64,000 nucleotides of DNA from assembly GCF_900101435.1 (NCBI RefSeq), contig NZ_FMZH01000010.1:62001-126000 (forward strand), given 5' to 3'. The notes under the pieces are model-generated. The model was given only the letters and a program-made list of their open reading frames with translations, did not search any database and was not told the DNA's origin. The DNA is from Pedobacter soli (GTDB lineage: Bacteria; Bacteroidota; Bacteroidia; Sphingobacteriales; Sphingobacteriaceae). The translations under genes and the position numbers were made by a program. This document shows, piece by piece, positions 52,592 through 61,791 of this stretch. Every line of letters begins with the position of its first letter. Positions within the stretch are counted from its first letter, which is position 1.

Positions 52592-54343
52592 ATGAAAAAG
52601 ATAATTACAATATTGCTACTTGCAGCAGTTCTGTTTTCGTGTAAAAAATCTGGTTTTTTGGATGATAAAACCAATGGATTGGATGAAAATGCCGTTTTTA
52701 CCGACAGTATTCAAACCATTAATTTTTTAAACCGAATTTATGTTGATGCAGGTTATAGCTTTGGGCCATCGCGTTTTAACTCCGCCGGAGGAACGGGTAA
52801 TACAGAGCTTGCAACTGATAACGCTGAAGGTAACAACAATCTTTCGGTATGGGCAGATTCTTATGTCCAGGGGATAATTGGACCAAATAACGTTTCTACT
52901 AATTTTGCAACCGATAAGGATTTTTGGACGGCACCTTATAAAAATATCCGCCGGATTAATCTGCTGCTTTCCAAATTGCCCGATGCACCTTTAAGTGCGG
53001 CAATGAAGAACAGAATGCGTGGAGAGGCCCGTTTTTTAAGGGCATATTTTTATCATTACATGGTTGTTGCCTTTGGCGGTGTTCCGGTGATTGAAGATCA
53101 GGTTTTCGGTATTAACGATATCATTAATCTACCACGAAACAATTTTGCCGATTGTGTAAACTACATCACCTCAGAGCTTGATGCTGCTGCAGCAGAATTA
53201 TCGACGGTTGTTTATAAAGATATCGATTACGGAAGAATAACACGCGGCGCTTGTTTGGCGCTAAAATCCAGGGTGTTGCTGTATGCAGCGAGTCCTTTAT
53301 TTAATGGTGGGGCAATTACAAGCAGTGCGCCTTTGGTTTCTTTAATCAGTTATCCAACTGCCGATAATAACCGTTGGATGGCTGCAGCAAATGCTGCTGA
53401 AGCTGTAATTAATACAGGCTTATATTCACTTAATGTAGACAATACCACCAGGCCTGGAAATGGTTTCTACCAGCTGTTTTTAAAAAGGGTAAACAGTGAG
53501 TATATTTTTGCCTACAATAGGCCGGCGCAAAAAGAATTTGAAACTTTTTATTTACCCCCAACAAGATCGGGTAGCAGTGTGATGAAACCTACGCAGAGTT
53601 TGGCAGAGGCTTTCCCGATGCGGGATGGAAAATCCATTAAGGAGAGCACGAGCTACAATGCAAACGATCCTTACCTAAACCGCGATCCTCGCTTCGAATT
53701 CTCGATGATTTACAATGGTTTGTCTTATATCAGCAATACGGGTGTAAAAACGCAGGTGTTTACCTACACAAGTACTGGTTCTACAATTCTTAATACAACC
53801 TCTGATGCCTATACGCCACAAAATAAGTTTACCGGATATTTTTCACGGAAAATGCTCGATGAAAATTTAACTAACACCAGTTCTGGTACAACCGAACGAG
53901 CCTGGCCATTAATTCGATATGCCGAAATTTTGTTGAACTATGCTGAAGCAATCACCGAGGCCGGTCAGCCGGAAAAAGCTTATGATAAATTAAAACTTTT
54001 ACGTGAGCGTGCCGGCATTTTACCCGGAACTGATGGTCTATATGGCTTGAAAGCCAATATGACTGTTGCCGAAATGCGTGAAGTAGTGCGTAACGAACGC
54101 CGTATTGAGCTGGCTTTTGAGGATCATCGCTGGAACGATATCAGAAGGTGGAAGATCGCCTCAACCGTTTTGAAAGGTTTTAACAGTGTGGATATTATTA
54201 CCAGGAGTGCTACTAATACTTATAAACATACCATTGGAACTGCACCCCGGCCGTTAAATTTTAGAGATGCCATGTATTTATTGCCTTTGCCGCTGGCAGA
54301 GATACAAAAAATGCCTTTGATGTTGCAGAACCCAGGTTATTAG
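52592..54343 (+). CDS. SusD/RagB-family lipoprotein (module B, second pair)
   Basis: A 583-residue protein with lipobox signal ITILLLAAVLFSC-KK. RMRGEARFLRAYFYHYMVVA with FGGVPVIED, LALKSRVLLYAASPLFNGGA, VRNERRIELAFEDHRWNDIR and RRWKIAS, and YLLPLPLAEIQKMPLMLQNP are family landmarks. It is clearly paralogous to the SusD at 47752. It ends the operon; a terminator follows. Confidence 0.93.
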   Translation: MKKIITILLLAAVLFSCKKSGFLDDKTNGLDENAVFTDSIQTINFLNRIYVDAGYSFGPSRFNSAGGTGNTELATDNAEGNNNLSVWADSYVQGIIGPNNVSTNFATDKDFWTAPYKNIRRINLLLSKLPDAPLSAAMKNRMRGEARFLRAYFYHYMVVAFGGVPVIEDQVFGINDIINLPRNNFADCVNYITSELDAAAAELSTVVYKDIDYGRITRGACLALKSRVLLYAASPLFNGGAITSSAPLVSLISYPTADNNRWMAAANAAEAVINTGLYSLNVDNTTRPGNGFYQLFLKRVNSEYIFAYNRPAQKEFETFYLPPTRSGSSVMKPTQSLAEAFPMRDGKSIKESTSYNANDPYLNRDPRFEFSMIYNGLSYISNTGVKTQVFTYTSTGSTILNTTSDAYTPQNKFTGYFSRKMLDENLTNTSSGTTERAWPLIRYAEILLNYAEAITEAGQPEKAYDKLKLLRERAGILPGTDGLYGLKANMTVAEMREVVRNERRIELAFEDHRWNDIRRWKIASTVLKGFNSVDIITRSATNTYKHTIGTAPRPLNFRDAMYLLPLPLAEIQKMPLMLQNPGY

Positions 54344-54363
54344 TAACGCTTATCATTTAATTT

Positions 54364-54396
54364 AGCCCGTTGGTTGTTAAACTAACGGGCTTTTTA
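54364..54396 (+). terminator. Terminator after the double SusCD operon
   Basis: AGCCCGTT (54364-54371) pairs with AACGGGCT (54384-54391), extended by GT/AC beyond a mismatch, then TTTTT. Confidence 0.8.
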
Positions 54397-54427
54397 CATG
54401 TTTGTTGAGGCTCATTTTACCTTTTTT

Positions 54428-54458
54428 GGAAACGTTCCCATTTTTTGGGAACGTTTCC
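54428..54458. promoter_or_regulatory. Paired LacI-type operators, site 3
   Basis: GGAAACGTTCCC (54428-54439) and GGGAACGTTTCC (54447-54458), centres 19 bp apart, forming a 14-5-14 inverted repeat. The second box starts 58 bp upstream of TATCTTCG at 54505. Confidence 0.9.
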
Positions 54459-54504
54459 ATCTAATATTGTGCCTGCAGGGCGAAGTATTTTAAAACATAG
54501 ACTT

Positions 54505-54512
54505 TATCTTCG
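54505..54512 (+). promoter_or_regulatory. -7 element of the lyase-glycosidase operon
   Basis: TATCTTCG, identical to the element at 39038. No TTTG at -33. About 80 nt of leader before the start at 54601. Confidence 0.5.
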
Positions 54513-54600
54513 AAACATCGATTGGGAATTAAACTACAGATCTGTTTCGGTCTCTAGAACTGCACTTGTCCTAAGTCGCTTTTAACCAGATAGTAATACA

Positions 54601-55716
54601 ATGAACAAACTTAAACGAAAACTTATTCTTTACACCGTCCTGTGCCTGATCTTCTGGCTGGGCTATCAAAATAAAATATACGCCAGTGATCAACCCGGAG
54701 GCATGCACCCGCAAAGGCAAATCGACTTTGTTAAAGCACAGATCAGGAATAAAAAAGAACCCTATTTTACTGCTTTTAAAGCCTTAATAATCAAAGCCGA
54801 TTCTGGCTTGCTGATTAACCAACATGCTGTTGAAGATTTTAGTATTCCGGGTTTTTATGCTGATAAAGAGGGGCATCGCAGAACTTCATTGGCCTTACAG
54901 GTTGATGGTTTTTCGGCTTATAGCTGTGCCCTGGCTTACCAGCTTACAGGTCAGGCCAAATATGCGCTCAAGGCTATTTATTTTTTAAATTCATGGGCAG
55001 CAACAAATAAGAAATATTCCCAATTGGACGGTTCTTTGGTGATGTCGTATTCAGGCACAACCATGATGATGGCTGCAGAACTGTTAAAAAATAACAAGAG
55101 TTGGAAAGCGAAAGATCAGCAGCAATTTATCTGGTGGACAAAAAATGTTTTTCGCCAGGCTGCCAACAGCATTCGCTACCGAAATAATAATTCAGGCGAT
55201 TGGTCGAGGTTTGCCTCTTTATTAGCCGATGTTTATTTAAATGATCAGGAAGATTTTCAAAAGAATGTTGAAATGATCAAAAATGAACTTTTTAAACAAA
55301 TCGCTCCTGATGGGCATATGGTTGAAGAAGTTAAACGTCAGGGTAATGGTATCTGGTACACTTATTTTTCGCTGGCTCCCATCTCTGCCTCATTCTGGGT
55401 CGTTTATAATCAAACAAGCGAAAATTTATTCAGTCTGGAACAGAATGGAACATCCTTAAAAAAGGCCTTAGATTATCTTTTATACCACAATCAGCATCCT
55501 GAAGAATGGACATGGTTCAAAAAACCGGTAACCGGAAATAAAGATACCGCAACCGGTTTTTGGCCAGCAAATTTATTAGAGGCATTGAATGGAATTTACC
55601 ACAGCAAAGATTTCGATGATTTTGTCGCGCCTTATCGCCCAATTGTTTACCCGCGCCATGATTATGCATGGACCTACCCAACCTTATTTCCCTTAAGTTT
55701 AACGCAATACCGATAG
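54601..55716 (+). CDS. Alginate_lyase-fold (PL5/PL38-like) polysaccharide lyase
   Basis: A 371-residue protein with a signal segment LILYTVLCLIFWLGYQNKIY. It has the alpha/alpha-toroid pattern of the Alginate_lyase family: AYSCALAYQLTGQAKYALKA, IYFLNSWAATNKKYSQLDGS, then RYRNNNSGDWSRFASLLADV and DGHMVEEVKRQGNGIWYTYF where catalytic residues lie. The NNH triplet of PL5 alginate lyases is replaced by NNNSGDW, pointing to PL38-like glucuronan or another uronan substrate. It cleaves uronic acid linkages by beta-elimination and feeds the GH105 enzyme in this operon. Confidence 0.7.
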   Translation: MNKLKRKLILYTVLCLIFWLGYQNKIYASDQPGGMHPQRQIDFVKAQIRNKKEPYFTAFKALIIKADSGLLINQHAVEDFSIPGFYADKEGHRRTSLALQVDGFSAYSCALAYQLTGQAKYALKAIYFLNSWAATNKKYSQLDGSLVMSYSGTTMMMAAELLKNNKSWKAKDQQQFIWWTKNVFRQAANSIRYRNNNSGDWSRFASLLADVYLNDQEDFQKNVEMIKNELFKQIAPDGHMVEEVKRQGNGIWYTYFSLAPISASFWVVYNQTSENLFSLEQNGTSLKKALDYLLYHNQHPEEWTWFKKPVTGNKDTATGFWPANLLEALNGIYHSKDFDDFVAPYRPIVYPRHDYAWTYPTLFPLSLTQYR

Positions 55717-55765
55717 GCTAATCAAATTTAGCCACAGTTGAGGCTTTTAACCCCAATAAATCAAT

Positions 55766-56629
55766 ATGAAAAAATATTTTTTGAAATATCTGCTGATTGC
55801 TTGTTACCTGCCTGTATCGATTTCGCTATTTGCACAACAAAGCGAGAATGCAAAACCTCCCAAATTAGAAAGTGATGGATATAAACTGGTTTGGAAAGAG
55901 GAATTTAATTACAGCGGAGCACCCGATAGAACCAAATGGAAATATGAAAATGGCTTTGAACGAAATGAAGAATTTCAATGGTATCAGCAAGATAATGCCT
56001 GGTGCGAAAACGGAAGGCTAATTTTAGAGGCGAGGAGGGAAAGCAAAACGAATCCGAATTTTGTTGAGGGAAGTGACGATTGGAAAAGAAACAGAAAGCA
56101 GGCAGATTACACTTCTTCGAGTATCAAAACACAAGGTTTGCACAGCTGGCTTTATGGCCGTTTCGTAATGCGTGGCAAAATTGATACCCGCGATGGAATA
56201 TGGCCGGCATGGTGGACTTTAGGTATAAAAGGCACCTGGCCAGCTACTGGTGAAATTGATATTATGGAATACTACCGCAAAAAACTTTTAGCCAATATTG
56301 CTTACATGGGCGCGGATAAAAAAGACGCCTGGTTTAGCGTCGAAAAAAATATCGATTCATTGGGTAGCCAGGCCTGGGCCAATAAATTTCATATTTGGCG
56401 TATGGATTGGGATGAAAAAAGTATTGCGCTTTATGTAGATGATCAATTGCTGAATAAGCTCGAGATGGATAAATTAATTAATCAGGATGGAACAGGCAAT
56501 AACCCATTTAAACAACCTCATTACATGCTTCTTGATTTGGCTATTGGCGGAAAACAAGGTGGCGATCCATCGAAAACTAGCTTTCCTGCCCGATTTGAGA
56601 TAGATTATCTGAGGGTTTATCAAAAATAA
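55766..56629 (+). CDS. GH16 family endo-beta-glucanase-like enzyme
   Basis: A 287-residue protein with signal LIACYLPVSISLFAQ. The GH16 signature is GE163-ID165-IME168, with Glu163 nucleophile and Glu168 acid/base. GYKLVWKEEFNYSGAPDRTK is the typical opening, SSSIKTQGLHSWLYGRFVMR and GIWPAWWTLG give the concave-face strands, and it ends ARFEIDYLRVYQK. It hydrolyses internal beta-1,3, beta-1,4 or related galactan/glucan links; the specificity cannot be read. It lies 50 nt from the lyase gene. Confidence 0.9.
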   Translation: MKKYFLKYLLIACYLPVSISLFAQQSENAKPPKLESDGYKLVWKEEFNYSGAPDRTKWKYENGFERNEEFQWYQQDNAWCENGRLILEARRESKTNPNFVEGSDDWKRNRKQADYTSSSIKTQGLHSWLYGRFVMRGKIDTRDGIWPAWWTLGIKGTWPATGEIDIMEYYRKKLLANIAYMGADKKDAWFSVEKNIDSLGSQAWANKFHIWRMDWDEKSIALYVDDQLLNKLEMDKLINQDGTGNNPFKQPHYMLLDLAIGGKQGGDPSKTSFPARFEIDYLRVYQK

Positions 56630-56644
56630 AAATGTTAAGCAAAA

Positions 56645-58849
56645 ATGATGAGCAACTCCATATTAAATTTCCAAAAACTAATTGTCGTTCTGCTAACGGT
56701 ATTTATTGCTTTTGGTGCTAGTGCGCAAACAATTTTAATCCCAGTTGAAAGCAAAAATAATGCAATAGTCTTAAGAACTGATAAGGGCGGTGTGCCAAAG
56801 ATTGTATATTTCGGGAAGAAACTCAGCAACAAAGAAGAGTACAATAAAATTGCAGGTCTATATCAGCAAGGCGATGATTATTCAGGAATTTTGAATGCTG
56901 CTTACACCGCCTCAGGGTCTCAAAATCTGGTCGAGCCTGCCATGGCTGTTGTTCATGCCGACGGAAATACCTCGCTTGATTTGCACTATGTTAGTCATGA
57001 AGCTAAGATGCTGGAAAACAACGTTTTTTTAACTACTGTACTGTTAAAGGATCCGGTTTATCCATTTGAGGTAACGCTGAACTATAAAGTTTATGCGAAC
57101 GAAGATGTAGTGGAGCAATGGACAAATATAAAGCATAACGAAAAAAAAGCCGTTAGGTTGGATAAATACGCTTCGGCAAATCTTTATCTCAAAGCAAATG
57201 GTTTTTGGCTAAAGCAATATCATGGCGATTGGGCCAGGGAAATGCAGCCAGAAGAATCTAAACTTACGCATGGATATAGGGTATTAGATAGCAAACTGGG
57301 TACAAGGGCGCATCTCTATCAACCACCAACTTTCATGATTTCGTTAAATGCACCTGCAGAAGAAGATCATGGCGAGGTGCTTTACGGTAGCATGGAATGG
57401 TCGGGGAATTTCAGGATCGATTTAGAACTAGATCCTTTGAATAATCTACGTATTATCGCAGGGGTAAATAATCATGCTTCAGCCTACGAGCTAAAACCAA
57501 ATACTAATTTTACCACGCCTGCATTTCTCTTTACTTTTTCCAGTTTAGGTAAAGGCGATGCCAGCAGAAAGCTCCAAAATTGGGCCAGAAATTACCGCAT
57601 TTTAGAGGGTAATGGTTCTCGTTTAACCTTGTTAAATAATTGGGAAGCTACTTTTTTTAATTTCGACAAGCAAAAACTGGCGCGGCTACTAAGTGATACA
57701 AAAAAATTAGGTGTAGATCTTTTTTTACTTGATGATGGTTGGTTTGGCAAAAAATATCCCCGGAACAGCGATAACGCTGCCTTAGGCGATTGGCAGGAAA
57801 ACAAGAAAAAGCTTCCTAACGGGATAAGTTCATTAGTGAAAGAGGCCGATGCCAGGGGCGTAAAATTTGGTATCTGGCTGGAGCCTGAAATGGTTAGTCC
57901 TAAGAGTGAACTTTATGAAAAACATCCCGACTGGATAATCAAGCAGCCCAAGCGGCCTGAAAAATTGTATCGAAACCAATTGGTTTTAGATTTGAGCAAT
58001 CCTAAAGTACAAGATTTTGTTTACAAAATTGTTGATGGTCTTTTAACTAAAAATCCAAAGCTGGCATACATTAAATGGGATTGTAATGCGGTAATCTACA
58101 ATGCTTACTCAAGCCATTTAAGCAATCAAACGCATCTCTATTTGGAATATGTTAAAGGTTTATATCAGGTTTTGGAAAAAATCAGGGCAAAATATCCACA
58201 GGTTCCCATGATGTTGTGTTCAGGTGGCGGCGGTAGGGTAGATTATGCTGCTTTAAAATATTTTACAGAATTCTGGCCGAGCGATAACACCGATCCATTG
58301 GAAAGAATTTTTATCCAGTGGGAATATTCTTATTTCTTTCCCTCAATTGCAACTTCCAATCATGTTACCGATTGGGGCAGGCAAAACCTGAAATTTAAAA
58401 CTGATGTTGCGATGATGGGCAAACTGGGTTTCGATATCGATATGGCTAAGCTTGATGAGAAAGAACTTAAATTTTGCCAGCAAACAGTAACAGCTTACAA
58501 CGAAATAAAAGACATTGTCTGGCATGGCGATCAATACCGCCTGTCCGATCCATGGCAACGTGATGTGGCTTCAATCATGTACATTAGCGCCGATAAATCC
58601 AGTGGCGTGGTGTTTAACTATCTTGTAAATAACCGTTATGAGAAAGGCTCGAAAGAGCCTATTAAATTAAAAGGTTTAGATGCCAAAAAGCAATATAAAC
58701 TTTCCGAAATTAACCTTTACCCAGATACCAAAAGCAATATTAATGCTGAAACCGTTTACTCGGGTGAGTTTTTGATGACGATTGGTTTTAATCCCAAAGT
58801 AAACTCAAACCGCAAAAGTGTTGTTCTAAAAATTGAAGAAGTAAAATAA
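56645..58849 (+). CDS. GH36 alpha-galactosidase
   Basis: A 734-residue protein with signal FQKLIVVLLTVFIAFGASAQ. LFLLDDGWFGKKYPRNSDNA, GVKFGIWLEPEMVSPKSELY and AYIKWD479-CNAVIYN (nucleophile), then MLCSGGGGRVDYAALKYFTE and WPSD547-NTDPLERIFIQ (acid/base) are the GH36 hallmarks. The length fits the family. The Asn-Arg after the nucleophile Asp seen in many GH36 enzymes is CN here. It removes terminal alpha-galactose from the glycan. The start is 16 nt after the GH16 stop. Confidence 0.9.
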   Translation: MMSNSILNFQKLIVVLLTVFIAFGASAQTILIPVESKNNAIVLRTDKGGVPKIVYFGKKLSNKEEYNKIAGLYQQGDDYSGILNAAYTASGSQNLVEPAMAVVHADGNTSLDLHYVSHEAKMLENNVFLTTVLLKDPVYPFEVTLNYKVYANEDVVEQWTNIKHNEKKAVRLDKYASANLYLKANGFWLKQYHGDWAREMQPEESKLTHGYRVLDSKLGTRAHLYQPPTFMISLNAPAEEDHGEVLYGSMEWSGNFRIDLELDPLNNLRIIAGVNNHASAYELKPNTNFTTPAFLFTFSSLGKGDASRKLQNWARNYRILEGNGSRLTLLNNWEATFFNFDKQKLARLLSDTKKLGVDLFLLDDGWFGKKYPRNSDNAALGDWQENKKKLPNGISSLVKEADARGVKFGIWLEPEMVSPKSELYEKHPDWIIKQPKRPEKLYRNQLVLDLSNPKVQDFVYKIVDGLLTKNPKLAYIKWDCNAVIYNAYSSHLSNQTHLYLEYVKGLYQVLEKIRAKYPQVPMMLCSGGGGRVDYAALKYFTEFWPSDNTDPLERIFIQWEYSYFFPSIATSNHVTDWGRQNLKFKTDVAMMGKLGFDIDMAKLDEKELKFCQQTVTAYNEIKDIVWHGDQYRLSDPWQRDVASIMYISADKSSGVVFNYLVNNRYEKGSKEPIKLKGLDAKKQYKLSEINLYPDTKSNINAETVYSGEFLMTIGFNPKVNSNRKSVVLKIEEVK

Positions 58850-58853
58850 TAAA

Positions 58854-60017
58854 ATGATGATTACACAAATGAATTATTTCAAAATAAAGCTGATGTTTTT
58901 CTCGATAGCCATGTTATGTAGTACTTGGTTTACTGGCTTTGCCAACGTTGCAGATAGCAGAGATTCATCCTTTAAAACCGAAGACATTGCTAAGATAATG
59001 AAGCGCGTGGCCGATTGGCAATTTAATACCTGGCATACCAAAGGTTTTAATCATCGCAAGGCAGATTGGACCAATGGCGCTTGTTACACCGGGATTTTCG
59101 CTTTAGGAAATATGAAAGGCAATGAAAAATACCTCAAAGCCTTGGTTGATATCGGAAATGATGTAGGGTGGAATACCGGACACATTCGTTTTTATGCTGA
59201 TGATTATTGTGTAGGACAAACGTATGCACAGCTATACAGCAAATACAGAGAGCAGAAAATGATTACACCTTTCACACTTTTAGCCGATAGTATTGTCGCA
59301 GCTCCCCATGATGAGCCATTAAACTGGCGAAACAATATTCAGAAACGGGAGTGGGCATGGTGCGATGCGCTTTTTATGGCACCACCATCTTTGGCGTATT
59401 TGAGTACAGCAACGGGTAATCAAAAATACCTGGATATGGCCAGTAAACTTTGGTGGAAAACCACCGATTTCTTGTACGATCCGGCTGAGCGTTTATATTT
59501 CAGAGATGAAAGTTATTTCAATAAAAAAGAGAAGAATGGAGCTAAAGTATTTTGGTCGCGAGGCAATGGATGGGTACTCGGAGGCCTGGTACGGGTATTA
59601 GAAAATATGCCTGAAAACCATCACGATCGGGAAAGATTTATAAAACTATATAAAGATATGCTGGCCAGAATTGTTAGATTACAGCAGCCTGATGGCAGTT
59701 GGCATGCCTCTTTGTTAGATCCGGCTAGCTTTCCAGTTAAAGAAATGAGCGGAACGGGATTCTTCTGTTATGCAATGGCCTGGGGATTAAATAAGGGATT
59801 ATTAGATGAAAAAACTTACTTGCCCGTTGTTAAAAAATCGTGGGTGGCATTAACTTCTGCAGTTCATCCGGACGGTAAGTTAGGCTATGTTCAGCCAATT
59901 GGTGCCAGCCCAGATAAAGTAGATGCAAATAGTACAGAGGTGTATGGAGTGGGTGCATTCTTACTTTCCGGAGTAGAAATCTACAAATACATGAAAGCCC
60001 ATCCAAAAGCGAGGTAG
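58854..60017 (+). CDS. GH105/GH88-like unsaturated glucuronyl or galacturonyl hydrolase
   Basis: A 387-residue protein. Starts at 58854 or 58869 are possible; a signal segment MLCSTWFTGFANV follows. The alpha/alpha-barrel markers are ADWTNGACYTGIFALGNMKG, ADDYCVGQTYAQLYSKYRE, REWAWCDALFMAPPSLAYLS with the catalytic Asp in WCDALFM, and VFWSRGNGWVLGGLVRVLEN. It acts by hydrating the unsaturated uronic acid left at the non-reducing end by a lyase, which fits the PL gene four places upstream. It lies 4 nt after the GH36 stop. Confidence 0.9.
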   Translation: MMITQMNYFKIKLMFFSIAMLCSTWFTGFANVADSRDSSFKTEDIAKIMKRVADWQFNTWHTKGFNHRKADWTNGACYTGIFALGNMKGNEKYLKALVDIGNDVGWNTGHIRFYADDYCVGQTYAQLYSKYREQKMITPFTLLADSIVAAPHDEPLNWRNNIQKREWAWCDALFMAPPSLAYLSTATGNQKYLDMASKLWWKTTDFLYDPAERLYFRDESYFNKKEKNGAKVFWSRGNGWVLGGLVRVLENMPENHHDRERFIKLYKDMLARIVRLQQPDGSWHASLLDPASFPVKEMSGTGFFCYAMAWGLNKGLLDEKTYLPVVKKSWVALTSAVHPDGKLGYVQPIGASPDKVDANSTEVYGVGAFLLSGVEIYKYMKAHPKAR

Positions 60018-60035
60018 AAATAAAAATACATTTAA

Positions 60036-60959
60036 ATGAAATCAAATTTTTTAAAATTTAAAGGCAGCAGTATACTGTTTTTTTTGCTGGTTTTTAGCTT
60101 TAATGCTTTCAGCCAAACCGGCAATAACACCTTACGCTTGTTTGTAATCGGAAATAGTTTTTCGCAAAATGCAACAACTTTTCTTCCTCAAATAGCCAAA
60201 GAAAAAGGTAAAACATTAATTATTGGCAGGGCAGAGCTTGGTGGACATTCTTTGGAGCAGCATTGGAGCTATGTAGAAAAATTTGAAAAGGATTCAACCG
60301 ATACAAAAGGAAAGCCGTATGGCGGCAAATCGTTAAAAATGCTATTGTCAAAAGGTATCTGGGATGTAGTTACCATTCAGCAATATTCATACCTTTCCGG
60401 CGATTCATCAAGCTATAACCCATATGCACAAAAACTTGTTGACTATATTAAGAAACTTCAGCCTAATGCTGAAATTGTAATTCATCAAACCTGGGCTTAT
60501 CGCACTGATGCAAAGAAGTTTGGGAGAATAGACAAAACTCAATCAGCTAAAAATCAAAAGGAAATGTGGCAAAGATCGCAGGCGGCCTATCATAAATTAG
60601 CAAAACAATTTAATGCCAGAATTTTGCCTGTTGGCGATGCGTTTGAGGAAGTAGCCACCAGTAAAAAGTATGGGTATAAAAAAGATGCAGATTTCGATTT
60701 CGAACATCTGTTAGCACCAAATCTTCCAGATCAAACCAATTCTATTAATGTAGGCTATTTCTGGAATAAACAGGAGTTAGCTTTCGATCCCAATCATGCC
60801 AACGATGCCGGAAAATATTTGGGCGGACTAATTTGGTACGGTTTACTTTTTAAAGAACCAGTTAAGCAAATAGCGTTTAAACCAGAGACTGTTTCAGGTG
60901 ATTTTAAAAATTATATGATTAAAGTTGCCGCTCACCTCGTAAAGATTAATACAAAATAA
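60036..60959 (+). CDS. SGNH-type DUF4886 protein, putative esterase
   Basis: A 307-residue protein with signal ILFFLLVFSFNAFSQ. FVIGNSFSQNATTFLPQIAK is the SGNH block I with a candidate Ser, WDVVTIQQYSYLSGDSSSYN and EIVIHQTWAYRTDAKKFGR lie in mid-protein, and DPNHANDAGKYLGGLIWYG supplies the D-x-x-H dyad. It probably de-esterifies the same glycan. It is the last gene of the LacI-controlled operon; no clear terminator was found in the next 200 bp. Confidence 0.8.
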   Translation: MKSNFLKFKGSSILFFLLVFSFNAFSQTGNNTLRLFVIGNSFSQNATTFLPQIAKEKGKTLIIGRAELGGHSLEQHWSYVEKFEKDSTDTKGKPYGGKSLKMLLSKGIWDVVTIQQYSYLSGDSSSYNPYAQKLVDYIKKLQPNAEIVIHQTWAYRTDAKKFGRIDKTQSAKNQKEMWQRSQAAYHKLAKQFNARILPVGDAFEEVATSKKYGYKKDADFDFEHLLAPNLPDQTNSINVGYFWNKQELAFDPNHANDAGKYLGGLIWYGLLFKEPVKQIAFKPETVSGDFKNYMIKVAAHLVKINTK

Positions 60960-61239
60960 TTTCTGGCAATATTCTTCTAATTCAACATATTTTACATTCA
61001 ATCTTGAAATGATATAACAATCAAAGCACTATCGTTATCAACTTTTATACTCGCATAGTTTTTGGTTAAGTACAATAGTAAATTAACCCGATTGGTATCA
61101 GCAGGTTTTTTATGGAATTTCTGCGAAAAAATTCTTATGACTTCTATCTAATTTCGCTTCCGCTGAAGTTTGAACCGTACTGAACAGCCGTATAGAAAAA
61201 AGCATTTGGTTCTTTATCCGTCTAAATTACCAACTATAC
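60960..61239. other. AT-rich intergenic stretch
   Basis: No coding pattern or convincing terminator between the SGNH gene and the mobile-element copy. Confidence 0.5.
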
Positions 61240-61645
61240 TGCATATTTCACTAAAACTGTACAGTCCGTTTCGGGCCAAACTGTATACGAATCTGGCCGC
61301 CGGGAGTCGCCTAAATTGTCCCTTTCCCTCTGAACAAAAACAGGCCTCGACCACAAATTTTCTTCCACCAGGAAGCATTCCCAATCATCCGGTCAGATGG
61401 TGATAGCTCATGCTTTTCTACAGATCGGCAAAGCATAATCTAAAGAGCAAAGCTAAATATCGCCCCCGCCAAAAAAAAGAAGCCCCGAAACGCTCAAATC
61501 CCATCCGACGGATCCAAGATCACATCAAGTAGCATTTAAACTGATGAGCCCTTTATCTGGCCTGAACTTAAAAAATTAAAAGGAATTGCTGAGCGAAGAA
61601 ATATTGATCCAAAGATCAGCGCCTACACTTTTGCCGAAATACCCA
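61240..61645 (+). mobile_element. Non-autonomous IS21-like element, copy 2
   Basis: The left end TGCATATTTCACTAAAACTG (61240) is the imperfect inverse of the right end, which read back from 61645 is TGGGTATTTCGGCAAAAGTG. It matches copy 1 through most of its length, including TAAATTGTCCCTTTCCCTCT, TGGCCTGAACTTAAAAAATT and GATCAGCGCC, in the same orientation. It lacks the extra tandem right end of copy 1 and has no coding capacity. Confidence 0.65.
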
Positions 61646-61791
61646 GTCTGTTAAAAAGCTAAGATTATATTGTTAAACTTAGAAGCAAGTTAATCCAAAA
61701 ATTAAACATTCTGCTATTTATCTACATCTGAAATATTTTTAGCCAAATCTGCGATTAAACGTAAATCAGATAGGAAGTGGTGTGTCAAACA

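Noticed and set aside
61170-61403. A 77-residue + frame
   Set aside because: It overlaps the left end of mobile-element copy 2 and is composed of its terminal repeats.
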